Part shown: piece by piece, positions 60,177 to 64,000 of the stretch | Layout of the letters: each line of letters starts with the position of its first letter | How positions within the stretch are numbered: position 1 is the stretch's first letter | From: Paratinospora sagittata | Taxonomy: Eukaryota > Streptophyta > Magnoliopsida > Ranunculales > Menispermaceae | DNA length: 64,000 nucleotides | Direction: 5' to 3' | Assembly: GCA_035771175.1 (NCBI GenBank) | Contig: CM069607.1 | Location: forward strand, 19,104,001-19,168,000 | Program-made: the position numbers and the translations under genes | The notes under the pieces: model-generated | The model's database searches: none | What the model was told of the DNA's origin: nothing | Seen by the model: the letters and a program-made list of their open reading frames with translations, nothing else

Positions 60177-61346
60177 CCACTAACACCTGGATGGTTCCCA
60201 TTGTGTCGCACGGGCAAAACAACTTTAGATTAAAACAATGTTTTGAATTTAAATCATTTCCTACTCTCTTGCACTTTAACCTGCAACTGCTAATTTAATA
60301 AAACACTCATTCTCTAATTTTTAAAGATACAACACACACGATTTTTGCAAGTTAGACTGAGCTTTCCAAAGAGTATTTCAAAAGAAGAAAATCGTGACTC
60401 TTGCATTGCCAATGAAAGCTTCGACCTGAATCAAAATTGCAAACTGTCTTGAAGATAACCTCATTGTTTAACAAGTTCTTCATTTTATCCCTTTTGTGCT
60501 GAGATTTTCAGAAGCTATCCATAGTTTTAAATTGTGGGTATATGAAGTGTTCTCAGTAAGAGAACACATCACCTATATTCTTTCTCCGAGTGCTACAACT
60601 AATCATCAAGAACACATCAAACAATAGCAATCAAAGTCTACAAAGATAAGGCTCTAAGAACGAAGACATATCTCAATGCTAATACATTAGTTTGATCTTA
60701 GGTGTGTAGGGTAACCTCTCGATCAATCTCAGCAGGAAAACTCTCTACATTGCAAATTCTTCAAAATCACTTGGATTTAGTATTTGATTTTAACAAAATA
60801 TTTTTCAAAAGGTTTTAATCATAATTTCAATGAGTTTTGAATGATTTAGAAGTGTTTTGAGACAATGGAATGGTTCTTAAGTGTTAAAATATTAATTTTT
60901 CTAAAATTGGGCTATCCAGCATTTTGCCAAAATTTTTCAAACGGCAATAGCGCACTATCAATGTTGGTAGCACGTTGATAGGGTTGAATAATCAAAAATC
61001 TATTTTTCTTCAAAATTGCCTGTAGTGCACTATCCCTTTTGATAACTCGATATAGAGCAGTTGTCGTGATCTTTCGATTTTTAGTAAAATGGGCAATAGC
61101 CTGCTATAGGCCTTGATTATACGTTATCGGAAAGTCTGAAAAACATGAGCTCTCGGGTTTGTATATCTTGGCCTGCAATAGTCCGCTATCCTTCATTAGA
61201 GAGCATGATACACAACCCAATAGCATGCTATCCACGTCTAAGTTAGAAATCTCACATATCTAACGAGAAAAACGTGGGCCCTTTTCCTTACTCGATATTT
61301 CGATTCCTTGCACAGTTTTGACGGAGAATCGTAACTAAAACATTCT
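60177..61346 (+). repeat. M54, copy 2 of M49 (1170 bp)
   Basis: Matches M49 at +5653 by eye, including TGATTTTAACAAAAT and GATATTTCGATTCC. Confidence 0.94.
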
Positions 61347-62521
61347 CCACTAACACCTGGATGATTCCCATTGTGTCGCACGGGCAAAACAACTTTAGAT
61401 TAAAACAATGTTCTGAATTCAAATAATTTCCTACTCTCTTGCTCTTTAACCTGCAACTGCTAATTTAATAAAACACTCGTTCTCTAATTTTCAAAGATAC
61501 AACACACACGATTTTTGCAAGTTACACTGAGCTTTCCAATGAGTATTTTAAAAGAAGAAAGTCATGACTCTTGCATTGCCAATAAAAGCTTCGACCTGAA
61601 TCAAAATTGCAAACTGTCTTGAAGATAACCTCATTGTTTAGAAAGTTCTTCATTTTATCCCTTTTGTGCTGAGATTTTCAGAAGCTATCCATCGTTTTAA
61701 ACTGTAGGTATATGAAGTGTTCTCAGTAAGAGAACACATCACCTATATTCTTTCTCCGAGTGCTACAACTAATCGTCAAGAACACATCAAACAATAGCAA
61801 TCAAAGTCTACAAAGATCAGGAACTAAGAACGTAGACATATCTCAATGCTAATGCATTAGTTTGATCTTAGGTGTGTAGGGCAACCCCTCGATCAATCTC
61901 AGCACGAAAACTCTCTAAATTGCAAAGTCTTCAAAATCACTTGGATTTAGTATTTGATTTTGACAAAATATTTTTCAAAAGGTTTTTAATCACAATTTCA
62001 ATGAGTTTTGAATGATTTAAAAGTGTTTTGAGACTATAGAATGGTTCTTAACAGTTAAAATATTAATTTTTCCAAAATCGGGCTATCCAGCACTAAGCCA
62101 AAATTTTTCAAAAGGCAATAGCGCACTATCAGTGTTGATAGCACGCTGATAGGGTTGAATAATAAAAAATCTATTTTTCTTCAAAATTGCCTACAACGCG
62201 CGCTATCCCTTTTGATAACTCGCTATAGAGAGCAGTTGCCGTATTCTTTCGATTTTTAGTAAAATGGGAAATAGCGTGCTATAGGCCTTGATTTCACGCT
62301 ATCAGAAAGTCCTAAAAACACGAGCTCTCGGGTTTGTGTATATCGACCTGGAATAGTTCGCTATCCGTCATTAGAGAACATGATACACGACCCAATAGAA
62401 TGCTATCCACGTCTAAGTTAGAAATCTCACATATCTAACGAGAAAAACGTGGGCCCTCTCTCTTGCTCGATTTTTCTATTCCGTGCACAGTTTTGACTGG
62501 GAATCATAAACGAAACATTCT
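61347..62521 (+). repeat. M55, copy 2 of M50 (1175 bp)
   Basis: Matches M50 except G62274 (AATAGCGTGC, a restored dyad, against AATAACGTGC) and T62294 (GATTTCACGC against GATTGCACGC). Both differences fall in subunit 3 dyads. Confidence 0.94.
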
Positions 62522-63696
62522 CCACTAACACCTGGATGATTCCCAATGTGTCGCACAGGCAAAAGAACTTTAGATTAAAACAATGTTTTGAATTCAAATC
62601 ATTTCCTACTCTCTTGTTCTTTAACCTGCAACTGCTAATTTAACAAAAAACTCATTCTCTACTTTTCAAAGATACAACACACACGATTTTTGCAAGTTAG
62701 ACTGAGCTTTCCAAAGAGCATTTTAAAAGAAGAAAGTCGTGACTCTTGCATTGCCAATAAAAGCTTCGACCTGAATCAAAAATGCAAACTGTCTTGAATA
62801 TAACCTCATTGTTTAGCAAGTTCTTCATTTTATCCCTTTTGTGCTGAGATTTTCAGAAGCTATCCATCGTTTTAAACTGTAGGTATATGAAGTGTTCTTA
62901 GTAAGAGAACACATCACATATATTCTTTCTCCGAGTGCTACAACTAATCATCAAGAACACATCAAACAATAGCAATCAAAGTCTACAAAGATCAGGCTCT
63001 AAGAACGAAGACATATCTCAATGCTAATGCATTAGTTTGATCTTAGGTGTGTAGGGTAACCTCTCGATCAATCTCAGCACAAAAACTCCCTAAATTGCAA
63101 AGTCTTCAAAATCACTTGGATTTAGTATTCGATTTTGACAAAATATTTTTCAAAAGGTTTTTAATCACAATTTCAATGAGTTTTGAATGATTTAAAAGTG
63201 TTTTGAGACTATAGAATGGTTCTTAACAGTTAAAATATTAATTTTTCCAAAATCGAGTTATCCAGCACTAAGCCAAAATTTTTCAAAAGGCAATAGCGCA
63301 CTATCAGTGTTGATAGCACGCTGATAGGGTTGAATAATCAAAAATATATTTTTCTTCAAAATTGCCTACAGCTCGTGCTATCCCTTTTGATAACTCGCTA
63401 TAGAGAGCAGTTGCCGTAATCTTTCGATTTTTAGTAAAATGGGCAATAGCGTGCTATATGCCTTGATTGCACGCTATCGGAAAGTCCAAAAAACACGAGC
63501 TCTCGGGTTTGTGTATATCGACCTGCAATAGTCCGCTATCCGTCATTAGAGAACATGATACACGACCCAATAGCATGCTATCCACGTCTGAGTTAGAAAT
63601 CTCACATATCTAACGAGAAAAACGTGGGCCCTCTGCCTTGGTCGATTTTTCTATTCGTTGCACAATTTTGACTGGGAATCATAACCGAAACATTCT
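62522..63696 (+). repeat. M56, monomer beyond the pentamer duplication (1175 bp)
   Basis: The head is identical to M51 up to about 62897. The body is then M50-like (TTCTTAACAGTTAAAAT, CACTAAGCC) with its own ATCGAGTTATCC and CAGCTCGTGCTATCCC. It shows what the M51 tail would have been before the crossover. The next anchor is CTACTAACAC. Confidence 0.92.
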
Positions 63697-64000
63697 CTAC
63701 TAACACCTGGATGATTCCCATTGTGTCGCACGGGCAAAATAACTTTAGATTAAAACAATGTTTTGAATTCAAATCATTTCCTACTCACTTGCTCTTTAAC
63801 CTGCAACTACTAATTTAATAAAAAACTCATTCTCTACTTTTCAAAGATACAACACACACGATTTTTGCAAGTTAGACTGAGCTTTCCAAAGAGCATTATA
63901 AAAGAAGAAAGTCGTGACTCTTGCATTGCCAATAAAAGCTTCGACTTGAATCAAAAATGAAAACTGTCTTGAATATAACCTCATTGCTTAGCAAGTTCTT
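63697..64000 (+). repeat. M57, monomer cut by the window end (304 bp)
   Basis: Head of another copy: CCTACTCACTTGC, GCAACTACTAATTT, AAAAACTCATTC, GAGCATTATAAAAG, GACTTGAATC and CATTGCTTAGC. It is related to M51 and M56 and shows that the array continues past the window. Confidence 0.92.

Larger units (their letters stand above)
51564..62897 (+). repeat. Pentameric higher-order repeat, 5653 bp, two copies
   Basis: Unit 1 is about 51564-57216 and unit 2 about 57217-62869, with a further 28 bp of match. Each unit holds parts of monomers of 1171, 1169, 968, 1170 and 1175 bp in the same order. Left edge: CATCATTTTAAAC at 51563 against CATCGTTTTAAAC at 57216. Right edge: TTCTCAGTAAG at about 57245 against TTCTTAGTAAG at about 62898. 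The only differences I noticed between the units are A56621/G62274 and G56641/T62294, so the duplication is very recent or actively homogenised. Confidence 0.93.
1..64000 (+). repeat. Satellite array of ~1171-bp monomers filling the window
   Basis: The anchor CCACTAACAC recurs at 1, 1173, 2343, 3515, 4684, 5853 and so on to 63697, always in the same orientation, and the sequence between anchors is recognisably the same each time. Most monomers are 1167-1176 bp. Shorter ones (835-1104 bp) are explained by internal deletions. The DNA is visibly AT-rich with T and A runs, except for GCGC-containing dyads in the last third of each monomer. No non-satellite DNA longer than about 40 bp is visible. 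The family is not one I can name. A eukaryotic heterochromatic or centromeric/pericentromeric array is inferred from organisation alone. Confidence 0.97.

Noticed and set aside
1..64000. CRISPR-like or LTR-retrotransposon origin of the repeat.
   Set aside because: There are no short direct repeats with unique spacers, no TG...CA long terminal repeats, primer-binding site, polypurine tract or reverse-transcriptase-like frames. The repeats are contiguous with no spacer.
1..64000. tRNA, rRNA or rDNA spacer content.
   Set aside because: No tRNA box A/B arrangement, rRNA core sequence or spacer-promoter-like element could be recognised on either strand.

Overview
The whole 64 kb window is one satellite DNA array. 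About 57 copies and fragments of a single AT-rich monomer, normally 1167-1176 bp and typically 1171 bp, run head to tail in one orientation from base 1 to base 64000. I find no protein-coding gene, RNA gene, intact transposon, CRISPR array or non-satellite insertion. A gene-free tandem array with kilobase monomers, layered higher-order repeats (HORs) and frequent unequal-exchange products points to eukaryotic heterochromatin. A plant with large satellite blocks is my guess, but the sequence does not settle the lineage and I do not recognise the family. Monomer boundaries use the anchor CCACTAACAC as position 1. This phase is arbitrary; the window happens to start on it. Monomers are numbered M1 to M57.

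Layout. (1) 1-25.9 kb: three monomer types, A, B and C, told apart by linked variants near the head and in the last third. From 10.7 to 21.3 kb they form a trimeric HOR B-A-C of 3512-3513 bp. Elsewhere they occur as hybrids, local duplications (6.4-8.8 kb) and one composite monomer (M9). (2) 25.9-30.6 kb: four divergent, older-looking monomers (D group). (3) 30.6-38.3 kb: a scar zone in which every monomer has lost 100-390 bp or been rearranged, including one that carries an inverted 50-bp piece of the same satellite. (4) 39.2-51.9 kb: a young trimeric HOR P-Q-R of exactly 3513 bp, about 3.6 near-identical copies. (5) 51.6-62.9 kb: a very young pentameric HOR of 5653 bp, two nearly identical copies, which contains a shortened 968-bp monomer first seen in the scar zone. 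(6) 62.9-64.0 kb: the array runs off the window edge.

Structure within the monomer. The first two thirds contain an 8-bp-arm inverted repeat (GTGTTCTC/GAGAACAC) and a 12-bp palindrome (CTAATGCATTAG). The last third, about 290 bp, is built from four degenerate subunits of about 75-82 bp. Each subunit carries two imperfect dyads related to ATAGCGCGCTAT exactly 20 bp apart, with an extra dyad at the end. Most dyad cores differ from GCGCGC by CpG-to-TpG/CpA-type changes. This paired-dyad domain is the most distinctive and possibly functional signal in the window.

Limits. Identities, GC content and boundaries were read by eye from diagnostic variants, not computed. Breakpoints are accurate to a few bases where microhomology makes them ambiguous.
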